Assembly: GCA_963739235.1 (NCBI GenBank)
Contig: CAVTZY010000017.1
Span: 62,001 to 126,000 of the forward strand
Origin: JAFNAG01 sp963739235
GTDB lineage: Bacteria > Acidobacteriota > UBA6911
Length of the DNA stretch: 64,000 nucleotides
Direction: 5' to 3'
Shown: positions 46,753 through 55,541 of the stretch, one piece after another
Layout of the letters: every line of letters begins with the position of its first letter
How positions within the stretch are numbered: position 1 is the stretch's first letter
Notes under the pieces: generated by a model
The model's database searches: none
Seen by the model: the letters and a program-made list of their open reading frames with translations, nothing else
What the model was told of the DNA's origin: nothing
Translations under genes and position numbers: made by a program

Positions 46753-47157
46753 ATCGGGAAATTCGGGGACGAATCACGCCCGTTCTTTGAACGAAATCAC
46801 TACAGCGGTGCCGTAACTCAAGAACCGAACGAGATCCTTGGAGCCCTAAAGCAAGACCTGTTAGATGAAAACCGCGCCTATTTGTCATACCGACAACGCA
46901 TTCGGTCACGCGGGCACAGAAGGTGGCGTCCTCGTACAAATGGATTTTGGTGCCTTGCCCCCGATCCAATCGGAAGCTCACTCAACTTTCAATCTCTGAG
47001 CCAATGTACGAGGTCGCCGTTATACGTTCCCTGCATTGGTCCGTTGCTTGCCAGCTTCTCTTAATGCCGGCTGGGGACTTTCAGGTTTCCGCCGGCGACA
47101 ATTATCGTCTATCTTAACAATATACCCGGAATTATAGAAGCTGATGGTCTATACCCG
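46753..47157. other. 405-bp spacer with repeat copy 2
   Basis: No gene is supported. Positions 46933-47006 are the second copy of the 75-bp degenerate repeat, followed by the CAATGTACGAGGTCGCCGTT motif. Confidence 0.45.
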
Positions 47158-48024
47158 CTAATTCGTGGAATCGATGAAATACCCAGGGCGAGCTTTCACA
47201 TTGTATTTCTTCCCTTTGATTCGAACCTCTAGCTGATGCCAACCCGGCTTCGCCACATCGTCGGGTTTATATGTTACAAGATAGCGTTGGCGGAATTCTT
47301 CGAGAATGTTTAAGAAGACTTTGTCGAGATCTTTGGTCGATTCGATTTTGAATAGCGTCCCGCCCGTGAATTCTGTCAGATCACGAAGAAAGGTGATTTT
47401 CGGATGCTGCCCCATGGTAATTGCATAAATTACCGCATCACTACGTTGTGCAATATAGAGCACCATGTCACTCGAAAGCCAGCTGGAGGTGTCGAGGGCA
47501 TCACTAAATACGATTAGCAAGGGGCGACCGGGTTGCGATTCTGCGACCAACAAGGCGGCATAGCTGGCATCAATAATCGAGGTATTGCCAAATGATCGCA
47601 CCGCGTCGAGTTCTGCCTTCACCTGCTCTTTGTCTGTTGTGAGCTTGGAATGAAGCAAAACGGCATGGCTGAAGGTCACCAGCGCGGCGTGCTCGTCCGT
47701 CTTCAATTCATCCAGCAACATCCTGCCGGCGTTTTTCAGGTTAAAAAGCCGTTCACCCGCTACACTCGAGCTCATGTCCAGTACAAGTACGGTATTGAAA
47801 GGAGTAGGAAATTCGCCCGCAAAATTGACTTTTTGGCGCACGCCGTTATCCAATACCTCGAAATCGCTCAAATTCAGCCCGTGCACCGGCATTCCATTCT
47901 GGGTGACAAGAACATCCACCCGCACCTCCACAGTCTTAACGGAAATTGTAGAAATCTGCGTGGTTGAAGTAGTCAACGCCGCCATGCACAACATCAAAAG
48001 CCCTCCCAGCCACTGACCGGTCAT
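47158..48024 (-). CDS. exported VWFA-related acidobacterial domain protein
   Basis: 288 residues with a signal peptide (WLGGLLMLCMAALTTSTTQ). The TIGR03436-type pattern is clear: VEVRVDVLVTQNGMPVHGLNLSDFEVLDNGVRQKV, then a von Willebrand A domain with MIDAS residues (LVLDMSSSVAG, a Thr/Ser in GNTSIIDASYAAL, FSDALDTSSW), and the C-terminal FRQRYLVTYKPD...KARPGYF. The first MIDAS Ser pair is kept. Likely a periplasmic adhesion or assembly protein. The ATG overlaps the TPR stop (ATGA), so the two are coupled. Confidence 0.92.
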   Translation of the reverse strand: MTGQWLGGLLMLCMAALTTSTTQISTISVKTVEVRVDVLVTQNGMPVHGLNLSDFEVLDNGVRQKVNFAGEFPTPFNTVLVLDMSSSVAGERLFNLKNAGRMLLDELKTDEHAALVTFSHAVLLHSKLTTDKEQVKAELDAVRSFGNTSIIDASYAALLVAESQPGRPLLIVFSDALDTSSWLSSDMVLYIAQRSDAVIYAITMGQHPKITFLRDLTEFTGGTLFKIESTKDLDKVFLNILEEFRQRYLVTYKPDDVAKPGWHQLEVRIKGKKYNVKARPGYFIDSTN

Positions 48025-48854
48025 CGGGCACGTCCTCCCATCAACTGGCGGGCTTTGTTCATTAACGAGTCCGCATTACACACATGGGAAACGTCGTAAT
48101 CCCGCCACGGATCTTCGCGGCGCATATCCTGGCTCGGTATCATGATGAATTGCTCCATTACCTTGTACGCTTTTAGGAGATCTTTGCTCCAACGCATCAG
48201 GTAGCTGATGGCAAGGAACGGTGATTGTGCTCCAGGGTAGAGTTTCGCCGCAGACTCGAACTGCTCGAACGCTGCGTCGTAGTTGCCGATGCCTTGCTGA
48301 GCTCGGCCAAGGAATAGCGCAGCATAGTATCGGAGCTGTGGATCAGTTAGAGATTTAGCCGCCTTCTGGAGGATAGGAATGCCGGCGGCAGGGTTGCCCA
48401 ATAGCGTCAGAACGCGTCCAAGCCTAAGGTTGGCTTCCGCGAAGTTGGGGTCGGCATTTAGGGCCGCCTCCAGAAACTGGCGTGATTCCACCAGTTCTGG
48501 ATCCCTGGTTCCAACAATAATTCCGGCGTCAGGCGCGGTCAATAGGAGGTTCTGAATTACGGGGCTGGCGAAAAATTCATGCACTGCCCCAAAATAAAAC
48601 ATAATGTGCGCATCGAGCGGATAGATGGCGCGCGCACGATGCAGATGTACTAGCGCAGTTCCCCATTGGCGTCTATTCTGCATTTCAGCCGCTGCCGCCA
48701 CATACCATAAATGCACCGTTTCATCCTTGGATGGGTCCGGATCAACGTGTCCTTCCGGCAAAGCTGCGTAGAGCCCGGATCCCACCATTTTCCCTCCCAG
48801 TGACGCAGTTTCCTCGGGCGGCGTGCGTGCGGCAGGCGGGCGCAGTCGGAGCAC
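48021..48854 (-). CDS. TPR-repeat protein, probably 5'-truncated by an IS66 element
   Basis: Up to 277 residues with three or four TPR-like helices (ANLRLGRVLTLLGNPAAGIPIL, YYAALFLGRAQQGIGNYDAAFEQF). No signal peptide remains. The GTG at 48854 has no support; an ATG at 48788 has GGGAGGG upstream but lies in what looks like internal sequence. Within 120 bp further upstream is the IS66 element, which has probably removed the real N-terminus. It is coupled to the VWFA gene by ATGA, a common acidobacterial pairing. Confidence 0.7.
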   Translation of the reverse strand: MLRLRPPAARTPPEETASLGGKMVGSGLYAALPEGHVDPDPSKDETVHLWYVAAAAEMQNRRQWGTALVHLHRARAIYPLDAHIMFYFGAVHEFFASPVIQNLLLTAPDAGIIVGTRDPELVESRQFLEAALNADPNFAEANLRLGRVLTLLGNPAAGIPILQKAAKSLTDPQLRYYAALFLGRAQQGIGNYDAAFEQFESAAKLYPGAQSPFLAISYLMRWSKDLLKAYKVMEQFIMIPSQDMRREDPWRDYDVSHVCNADSLMNKARQLMGGRAR

Positions 48855-48971
48855 TGCCCTGCGGGCGGCTGTATGTGGGAGAGATTGCCAGCCGCCGGAA
48901 GTCAGACATCAGTCGACCCGGTTGATAAAGCTTATTGAACAGGATGGGTTGAGCGCGCGGATTGCTCGGGA

Positions 48972-50650
48972 TTAGCCAGATATCGATGGGTCTCCCCGGC
49001 TGCGTTCTATGGTCTCCCGGTAGTTCCAAGGCATCCAGTCTTTGGGATTGCGGGAAACATCTTCGGCGTGCCTCTGCAGTTCCGTCAAGTAGTCGAAGGG
49101 ATCGACGCCTGAGAGCTCGCAGGTGTGAATGAGGCTCATAAAGATGTCGCCGACATGGGCGCCATTGGCGGTCTTGAAAAACATGGCGTTCTTTCTGTGC
49201 AGGATGGCTTTCTTCAGCCCTCTTTCGCAGACATTGTTATCTAACGGAGCTCCCGGAACGCGCAGGAACAACGTGAGCGCCTTCCAGTGATTCTTCCAGT
49301 AGGAGATGGCCTTCCCGAGACCCGAGTTGGGTTCGGTCTTCCGCTCCGCGATCTGATCCTTGAGCCACTTCTCAAGCTCCTCCATCAGAGGGCCGCTATG
49401 GGCCTGATGGAAGGCGAGTCGCTCCTGGGCCGTCATCCCTTGCTCTTTGGCGACGGCATCATTCTTATAAACATCCCGCAGCGTCTCGAGCACGTAACGG
49501 CATTCCCCGGGAAAATTGGCGAACACGTCCACAAATTTGCGCCTGCCATGCGCCGTACAGTTTCCGAGCAGCACCTCGAACTCTTTCGGCAGATTGCGCG
49601 ACAGCGCATCGCACATCTGAATCGGAGGGCCCAGCTCCGATGCCCGCTGCGCCAGCATATCCGACAGATTTTCGCCGGCGTGTTTATGGCCGGTGAAAAA
49701 GAGCGCGATCTTTTGCCCACCGCCGATCGAAACAATGCCCGAGGTAAAGATCCCTGTTCGTTCCCGCGCTTCCCCCGAATCCGCATCCTCCCGGTTTGCG
49801 TTTGTTTCCTTCATCAGGGCGAGAATCTTCATGGTCGTGTCGTCATTGTGCAATACCTCTCCCTGGGCCGCCTGCCGTATCAGCTCCCCGTATGCGGGTT
49901 CGACGATGCCGGCCACCTCGTGGACGATCTCCCATTGCGTAGAGGCCGGCAGGGGGATTCCCACGCTTCCCTGAAGATGTTCCAGGCGGTAGAAGGGAAA
50001 CCCGGTCCCATACTTCAGAAGCGCAATCATGCTTCCCGAGGTTTCGTCGTACTTTTTCTCGCCCACCCCCTCGGGCGCCTGCGCCGTGAACACTTCCAGG
50101 CACAGATTGCACCGCAGACTCTCCATTTCGTAGACCTTCGCCCCGAGCGGCGCCTGGCCCACGATCCGCACCAGGACGTCGCGGCGCCACGGACGCATAC
50201 ACCTTGCCCTTTTGGCATTTCGGGCAGCCATCGCCGGGCTTGAGAGACTCATGGCTGATCTTGATCTTCGTGGCCCCGATGTAGGACAAGGCGCCGTTGC
50301 GCCCGTGCCCTTTGGGTTTGTCGTCGGATTTCGGCCCTTGCCCGCTTCCCGGGCCCGGAGCTGGAGTGCGGCTTCCTTCCTGCCGTCCCCGTCTCCGTGG
50401 CGGCCTGCTGCTGTGCCCGTCTTTGACCAGGTTGCTGGTCTTCTCGGTAGCTCGCGCCGAACAGAATCTGCCGCAGCTTTTGAATCGTGGTCTTGCGGTC
50501 CTCGAGCAGATCGGTCAGGTACGAGAGTGTCTCTATCACGCCCTTGAGCTTCGCGCAGTCTTCTTCGCTGAGGGGCCCTGTCTTCGCACGCTCCAGAAGC
50601 GCGTCCAGTTCTTCCTGGTTCATATCCACCCGCTCGATCGGCCTCATCAT
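48972..50650 (-). pseudogene. IS66 transposase TnpC, frameshifted
   Basis: Begins at ATG 50650 (MRPIERVDMNQEELDAL, then the coiled DLLEDRKTTIQKLRQILFG). The frame changes near 50400 to KGHGRNGALSYIGATKIKI...CPKCQKGKVY (zinc-finger region), then near 50180 to VLVRIVGQAPLGAKVYEMESLRCNLC and the catalytic domain (LHNDDTTMK, QMCDALSRN, NNVCERGLKKAILHRKNAMFF). At least two lesions; total length about 560 codons, normal for TnpC. Confidence 0.88.
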
Positions 50651-51537
50651 AATAGCTCTCCGAGGAGCCGGCGGAAGTCTTTGCGGAGCGGGTACCCAAG
50701 CACTTCCTTGACCGGCCGGTTGGGCTTGTTGGTGTGGTCGTCCTTGCCCCGGCCGGTCGTGAGGCCGAGGAAGATCCAGTTGGCGGCCCGATAGCAGGTC
50801 CCGCGGAAACGCTGGGGGTCGACGAACGTTTCCAGGTAATAGATCGGATGGCCGTAGACACGCTCCCAATCCTCCGACAGCAGCCGGGCCATGCAACCGA
50901 GGATGTGAGAGGCAGCATGTTCAACCCGGATGAAAGGCAGCAGCAGGAATCTGGTATTGTAGGCAAGGAAGCGGATGTTCTTGCGTCGCGCCTCGGCCGA
51001 CCAGCCGATGAAGCGATCCCGCGGGCCGAGATGCCGCGGGGCGGAAGACCATGCCAGACAGGCAATCGGGCGCCCCAGGGCATAGACCAGATACTTCAGA
51101 TGTTCCCCGACCGGCCGCGTATATCCAAGGTAATGATAGCGGTCGAGCAGACTGTTGAAGAGCGGCTCCTCTCCCGTGCGCCGGACCTGGCGGAACTCGA
51201 GCGGCCGGATCGAGGAAAGACCGGCATCGAGGGGCGTCGTATCCACGAGCGCCGGCGCCGGCTTGCCGCGCTGCGACCCGCGCTCGCCCAGCGGATTGTG
51301 CGTGGCATAGCGCACCTCGGGCAGCTCGATGTGGCCGGCCCGATGAAGTTGCAGCATGAGTCCCCGGCACACCATGTCGCGCAGTGCGCCGTTGGACTGC
51401 CGCCAGTTCCAGGCCTCGCACAGGATCTTGGACAGCGCCCGGCGGCTTGCTCCCGGATGCTCGGCGATCAGCCGGCGGATGAACTCGATATCCGACGCGG
51501 TTACGATGCGCCCTCGGTGCCTGAGCTTTTCTTCCAT
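50647..51537 (-). CDS. DUF4338 (Druantia DruA-like) protein carried by IS66
   Basis: 296 residues from ATG 51537 (earlier in-frame starts up to 51573 are possible). An N-terminal winged-helix-like part (IEFIRRLIAEHPGASRRALSKILCEAWNWRQSNGALRDMVCRGLMLQL) is followed by the DUF4338 core: LFNSLLDRYHYLGYTRPVGEHLKYLVYA, RPIACLAWSSAPRHLGPRDRFIGW, YYLETFVDPQRFRGTCYRAANWIFLGLTTGRGKDD. This domain defines DruA of the Druantia phage-defence system, but no other Druantia gene is nearby. Its stop overlaps the tnpC start (ATGA), so it was part of the transposon operon. It is the only undamaged gene of the element. Its role in transposition is not established. Confidence 0.85.
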   Translation of the reverse strand: MEEKLRHRGRIVTASDIEFIRRLIAEHPGASRRALSKILCEAWNWRQSNGALRDMVCRGLMLQLHRAGHIELPEVRYATHNPLGERGSQRGKPAPALVDTTPLDAGLSSIRPLEFRQVRRTGEEPLFNSLLDRYHYLGYTRPVGEHLKYLVYALGRPIACLAWSSAPRHLGPRDRFIGWSAEARRKNIRFLAYNTRFLLLPFIRVEHAASHILGCMARLLSEDWERVYGHPIYYLETFVDPQRFRGTCYRAANWIFLGLTTGRGKDDHTNKPNRPVKEVLGYPLRKDFRRLLGELL

Positions 51538-51591
51538 GCCCGGCACCATAGCAAATACGAATGCGGAACGCAAGTCCTATCTGCAATTTTA

Positions 51592-51955
51592 TTACGCCGC
51601 CGGGCTCACCCGACGCCATGCCGGAGCTGCCTGAACCCCGTCAGGGTTGCCGGCGGCAAGGAGCACTTGCAGTTCATGCGCCTCCAGACGCCGCGATGTC
51701 CCGGTCGCGCTCGCCGGCCAGAAGCGAAAATGCCCCGAGGACAACCGCTTTTGACAAAGCCAAAATCCCTGCGAGTCATAGCCAGATCACTTTAATGGAG
51801 GTTCCCCTGCGGTTCCGAAAAACATAGAGCGCTCCGGAAAAAGGGTTCTCCTGAAGGTGTTCCCTGCAAATCCGGGCCAGGCCGTCAATGCCACAGCGGA
51901 AATCGGCCGGGTCAACAGCCACGAGGATGCGCATCTGTGGAGAGACCTGAATCAT
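51592..51955 (-). pseudogene. IS66 accessory protein TnpB, frameshifted
   Basis: ATG 51955 reads MIQVSPQMRILVAVDPADF, CGIDGLARICRE and GALYVFRNRRGTSIKVIWL, the hallmark TnpB sequence. A single-base lesion near 51780 gives a premature TGA; in the next frame it continues YDSQGFWLCQKRLSSGHFRFWP to a stop at 51592. The start overlaps the tnpA stop. Confidence 0.85.
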
Positions 51956-52371
51956 CGCCCCATCCTCCAGAAGCTGTCGCTGAGACCAGTGAGGTCTGGC
52001 ACTCCGCTGCCCTTGAGGTGGATCCGCATCCGCGCGCCGCTCGGATCCTCCAGTTCCATCGTGCATTCGGAAACGGCAGCGGTAGCCTGTGGGATGAGTT
52101 CAACAAACGCCGGCCGCGCATTCACCTCGGCGCGAACCCGGCCGGTCGCTTGCGTCCAATCCGCTCTTTGAGAGAGTAGTAATCAAGTCGAAGTGCCCGG
52201 GCCGTCTTTGCGAGCCCATACCTGCCGAGCAAGATCTGCGGCGGACGCCCACAACTCCTCAGGGATTGGTGAGCGCTGCTTTCTGTTCCTGCGCCAGCGT
52301 TCAAGTCGCCGGCGAACTGATTCGATTTGAGGGGGCAAAAGCAGGTTTTGGCGTGACGGAATGAGTTTCAT
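51952..52371 (-). pseudogene. IS66 accessory protein TnpA, frameshifted
   Basis: ATG 52371 opens with RRRLERWRRNRKQRSPIPEELWASAADLA. A shift near 52225 leads to YGLAKTARALRLDYYSLKERI (helix-turn-helix), and another near 52140 to EVNARPAFVELIPQATAAVSECTMELE, stopping at 51952. The three parts together make a normal-length IS66 TnpA. Confidence 0.75.
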
Positions 52372-52436
52372 CGGCTGTCCTCCTGGCGCTGAATGCGCCA
52401 ACAGCCGGAACATATCAAAGCGCGTCAAACCGAGTC

Positions 52437-52847
52437 ATGCAGCCTTGCCGGAAGGACACCATTTATTTGCTTCACGACAAGGATGTTCCCAATAGAACCA
52501 TAATCGTTGCAACTTTAATTGGGTTGCCCTTTATCAGTGATTGCGTCTTTCGAATCCTTACAAAGCGCGAAAAAGGGAATGCCTCAGTAAGCTTGATCGC
52601 ATTCACCCAGTTACTGGGGATCTGGGTATTGGGACCGTTGTTTTGTTTGTTAGATGCAAGTTTCTTGGGTGGCGGTTCTGCGAAGCCTGGCGGCATGGCC
52701 ACGCTTGAGTTAATGACCGTGTTTTTTCCAGTCTTTAGTTACATCGGTTCTGCATACGATGGAAGTTTAGGAGCGGTAGTGATCGCCACAATCTGCCTCT
52801 TCATTTACGGCTGCCGAGCTTTCGTGAGAACTGCCCGAGTTAGCTAA
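52437..52847 (+). CDS. small membrane protein, possibly cut at its 5' end by IS66
   Basis: Up to 136 residues with three or four hydrophobic segments (IIVATLIGLPFISDCVF, LIAFTQLLGIWVLGPLFCLLDASFL, LMTVFFPVFSYIGSAY, LGAVVIATICLFIYGC). The first 18 codons look random and no ribosome site precedes the ATG at 52437, which is close to the proposed IS66 end. No family recognised. The GC content is lower than that of neighbours. Confidence 0.5.
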   Translation: MQPCRKDTIYLLHDKDVPNRTIIVATLIGLPFISDCVFRILTKREKGNASVSLIAFTQLLGIWVLGPLFCLLDASFLGGGSAKPGGMATLELMTVFFPVFSYIGSAYDGSLGAVVIATICLFIYGCRAFVRTARVS

Positions 52848-53226
52848 ATCCTCATATCTCACAACGAATGAGCATTTTAGGATCGCAAGCACACCTCAAC
52901 TCCTGGTAAGTGGCGTATACGGAAGCTACGATCCGCCCCAGGCATGGGTCTGCCGGACGCGTACTGACCAACAGCGTCATACTGGCCGCGTGGCCGCATC
53001 TCCCCCAAACTCGGACGCGCGAAAGTTGCCAAATGCAAAAGTTTTCTCTTGTTCAAGAACGGGGACGGATTTGCATGTGCTGCAAAAGCTGATTGCCGTT
53101 GCGCCCGTGAATTCCAGAAGTTGTTGAGGGCGGTGCGAGCTCGAGGACGCCCTGGAGACAAGACGAGCGGCGGCCCTTGGCAGGGATGCGTGGCTTGTAT
53201 TTCATCGACCACGCTTCTCGGCAATA
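52848..53226. other. 379-bp spacer, no gene seen
   Basis: No supported gene, repeat or RNA gene recognised. Confidence 0.35.
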
Positions 53227-53901
53227 TCAGACTTTCTGTTCAATGCCGTTGTCCTCCCACTCATGCCCGCAACGGTCGCACGTCCATTTGAACTTAGCGT
53301 TGAACGCCGAATTTCCGGTCAGCGCACCATCGCGTTCCAGGAATATGACCTCGGCGGACTTGCATCTCGGGCATTTGACCGCATACTCGGTGTTCTCTTC
53401 AGCTTCTCCCTGAACTGTATCCTCGGGGCAATTCGGCCAGTTGTCCACGAGTGTGCGCATCGCCCGCGCTGCGTCATCAGAGCATACTTTCAGGTCCACG
53501 CCGGCTTCGAAAGCGCTCACGTCGCCAGCACACTCGAGATTCTCGTCGCCAAAGTACGACGGAATGCCTGCCTCGTCTAGAATGCCCTTTGCAATCTGTG
53601 CTTCCTGCAAGTCCCACATTCGGCGTAATACTGCTAACTCCAGATCGGCGGGATCGAAATCATTTATCGTCTCGTCTTCAGCGGTAAAGCCGGAGGCTTG
53701 TGGCTGTTTCGTCGGTTCCGGTGGGGATTCCTTTGGTTGAACGTTCAGGCCTCGCCTTAAGATTTCGCCTGCCAGCGTCTGTTTTGCTGTATCGGTGAGC
53801 TGATAGGCTTCATCCACAACGTCTGCCAGTTCCTCTTCGGTCATCCGCTCGTAGACTTCCTTGAGCCGGCGATACTCTGCTGCTGGGTCGATAGCAGTCA
53901 T
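53227..53901 (-). CDS. protein with DUF2007-like domain and C-terminal zinc ribbon
   Basis: 224 residues. An N-terminal helical part (AAEYRRLKEVYERMTEEELADVVDEAYQLTDTAKQTLAGEILRRG) is common in acidobacterial proteins of this kind. The middle (LAVLRRMWDLQEAQIAKGILDEAGIPSYFGDENL...GVDLKVCSDDAARAMRTL) matches DUF2007, a putative signal-transducing fold. The end is a zinc ribbon with CPRCKSAEVIF and WTCDRCGHEW. Soluble and cytoplasmic; function unknown. The ATG has no Shine-Dalgarno and overlaps the stop of a short upstream frame born from the dispersed repeat. Confidence 0.75.
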   Translation of the reverse strand: MTAIDPAAEYRRLKEVYERMTEEELADVVDEAYQLTDTAKQTLAGEILRRGLNVQPKESPPEPTKQPQASGFTAEDETINDFDPADLELAVLRRMWDLQEAQIAKGILDEAGIPSYFGDENLECAGDVSAFEAGVDLKVCSDDAARAMRTLVDNWPNCPEDTVQGEAEENTEYAVKCPRCKSAEVIFLERDGALTGNSAFNAKFKWTCDRCGHEWEDNGIEQKV

Positions 53902-54086
53902 GGGTGTACGTAATTATAATCGAGCAAACGCACTGTGCCAAGACCGATGCGAGCTTCCAGGCGAGGGTCGCTCAATGGGCTTCTTTCTGGGGCTTTAATC
54001 CCGTCCTGTTCGCGGAATCCATCATTAATTGTAGCACGGTGACCGAGCCTGGGTTTACCGGACGGATACAATATTCCGTTGAGCAT
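53898..54086 (-). CDS. possible 62-codon chimeric ORF started by the dispersed repeat
   Basis: The repeat copy at 54070-54240 supplies ribosome site, ATG and the first six codons (MLNGIL) also found in the TonB-like gene. The sequence then diverges and the frame ends with TGA overlapping the zinc-ribbon start (ATGA). It could allow re-initiation at the next gene. The peptide itself matches nothing I know. Confidence 0.25.
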   Translation of the reverse strand: MLNGILYPSGKPRLGHRATINDGFREQDGIKAPERSPLSDPRLEARIGLGTVRLLDYNYVHP

Positions 54087-54240
54087 TTCGCACCTCTCAG
54101 ACATCGACCTTCACTGAGCCCACAACTGCTGATGATACTTCAGAGAGGTGCTGCGGCATCGAATTAATTGACTCGGTCTCGCACCGAGACCACAACCCGA
54201 ACGGGGATGAGGCTCGTAGGTTCCGGGTAATCCGTTATAC
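54070..54240. repeat. 165-bp dispersed repeat, copy 2
   Basis: Same order of elements as copy 1 at 36484: start codon segment, GCACCTCTC (54090-54098) with its inverse (54143-54151), GCATCGAATTAATTGACTCG and ACGGGGATGAGGCT. It then runs into CCGTTATACGTCCGGAATG, seen in weaker form elsewhere. The spacer 54241-54462 has no gene. Confidence 0.85.
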
Positions 54241-54462
54241 GTCCGGAATGCCGGTTTTTCGCCCATGTCGCTGGTCATTCATCAACTTCCCACAATCCCG
54301 TATCTTGGGAGTTGGAATCAACGTCACATTTCCGGATAGTTGCAACACATCCATCTGAACTCAAATTTGTGTCGTAGCCTCCTCGAGTACAGTTTGGAGT
54401 ATCTGCCATGATTCTCTGGGTATAGAATATTAATTAAGTGACTCTGAAAGAGAACCCGCGCG

Positions 54463-55176
54463 ATGATAAAGCGGTCTAATTCAAACCTGAGATCGAGAGA
54501 GCATTTGCAGATGCCCAAATGCAGATATTTCCCTTTCTTTATATTACCGTTACTGATCGACGGCGCGATCATTCAGGCGAGCGATATCGGCATTCCAACC
54601 TCCCTCCACACAAGTGAGCGGACCACAGTGGAGGGCCAATCTAATGCGGGTGTTGCGCATCCTGTTAGCGCCACCATCATCTCGCCGAATCCCACGCCTT
54701 CACTCGGGCAGTTGGGCGCCTACTACTTCGAAACAGGTAACCAGTCTCAGGTCTGGATCAATCTCGAGCCTCAAGGCGCGGAGCCTGGCCCCAATCCTTT
54801 TCGGCTGAACATCACAGTGGCGTTCCCTGGCACAAGATTGGATCGTGTTCCCGACGCCGTCGATGTCCGCGCTACGTCAGTGTATGGCGCCTGGGCGACG
54901 AGGGTCCTCCAGCCTGTTTTCCGGCTTCAGCTTGAGGGAGGAACTAAAATGGACCTGACCGCACCCGGCAAAGCGTTCCACTTCATCTCCAGCTGCTTGG
55001 ACTGCCCGTTGGACACGGTTATTGCGCAGATTGCGTTCGACGCGCTCCGTCAGGTTGCCGAATCGAAAACTGTGGGCATCGATGCGCTTGGATTTACTGC
55101 GCGTCTGAAGCCTGCGGACCTTCAGACTCTCCGCAGGTTCGTCGAAATTGTTACCCATGGAGTCCAGATTCGATAA
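54463..55176 (+). CDS. exported protein of unknown function
   Basis: 237 residues, or 221 from the internal ATG at 54511, which would give a tidier signal peptide (MPKCRYFPFFILPLLIDGAIIQA). The mature part is beta-rich (VSATIISPNPTPSLGQLGAYYFETGNQSQVWINLE), with one CLDC motif (SSCLDCPLDTVIAQ) and a helical end. No family recognised. The following 365 bp hold no gene; a CCAAG/CTTGG hairpin lies near 55215-55245. Confidence 0.55.
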   Translation: MIKRSNSNLRSREHLQMPKCRYFPFFILPLLIDGAIIQASDIGIPTSLHTSERTTVEGQSNAGVAHPVSATIISPNPTPSLGQLGAYYFETGNQSQVWINLEPQGAEPGPNPFRLNITVAFPGTRLDRVPDAVDVRATSVYGAWATRVLQPVFRLQLEGGTKMDLTAPGKAFHFISSCLDCPLDTVIAQIAFDALRQVAESKTVGIDALGFTARLKPADLQTLRRFVEIVTHGVQIR

Positions 55177-55518
55177 GACGTGCGGTGGAGCCCTCGTTTA
55201 CTCGAAAAGAAACCCCAAGATGCGGCAGCATTCACCCGCTTGGGTTGTAAAAAGCTCCAGCGACGTAGATGGCTCGCCAGCTCGGCATTCCGCTCCCAAG
55301 CACGTTCCGCAGGTGCGCTCCGTAACGACATTGCCCCAGAAGTCCCCATCTGGGAAGTTACAGACTCACTGTGTTGGGCCACGCGGGTTAAGTGGATTTA
55401 CCGGACAAAGCCCCTCCCCCAAAACTGTCCCGCTCAACAGATTTGGATACCAGTGCGCGCCCGAGTGTAAATATTCGAGTTTTTGGAGCGCAACCTGGAA
55501 CGGGATCCTACCCTTGAG

Positions 55519-55540
55519 CCAGCGGTAGGAGGGCCGCTGG
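55519..55540 (+). promoter_or_regulatory. hairpin presenting the integrase ribosome-binding site
   Basis: CCAGCGG (55519-55525) and CCGCTGG (55534-55540) form a perfect 7-bp stem whose loop carries TAGGAGGG. The ATG at 55542 follows two bases after the stem. The Shine-Dalgarno is thus displayed in a loop, with the start codon just outside. Confidence 0.5.
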
Positions 55541-55541
55541 C

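Larger units (their letters stand above)
48940..52420 (-). mobile_element. decayed IS66-family element with a DUF4338 (DruA-like) passenger gene
   Basis: On the minus strand the order is tnpA, tnpB, DUF4338 gene, tnpC, with ATGA overlaps at tnpA/tnpB and DUF4338/tnpC. tnpA, tnpB and tnpC each contain frameshifts; only the DUF4338 gene is intact. I could not find clean terminal inverted repeats, so ends are approximate. Flanks are a truncated TPR gene on the left and a small membrane-protein frame on the right. Confidence 0.85.

Noticed and set aside
50650..51083. Extending tnpC upstream to 51083 as one 703-codon protein
   Set aside because: The extra N-terminal part is the shadow of the DUF4338 gene in another frame; the true tnpC starts at 50650 and is frameshifted.
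50647..51537. A functional Druantia defence system
   Set aside because: Only a DruA-like gene is present; the large helicase DruE and the other Druantia genes are absent, and the gene is part of an IS66 operon.
55205..55245. Hairpin near the recombinase as an integron attC site
   Set aside because: No core-site motifs, and the recombinase lacks integron-integrase features and is truncated.
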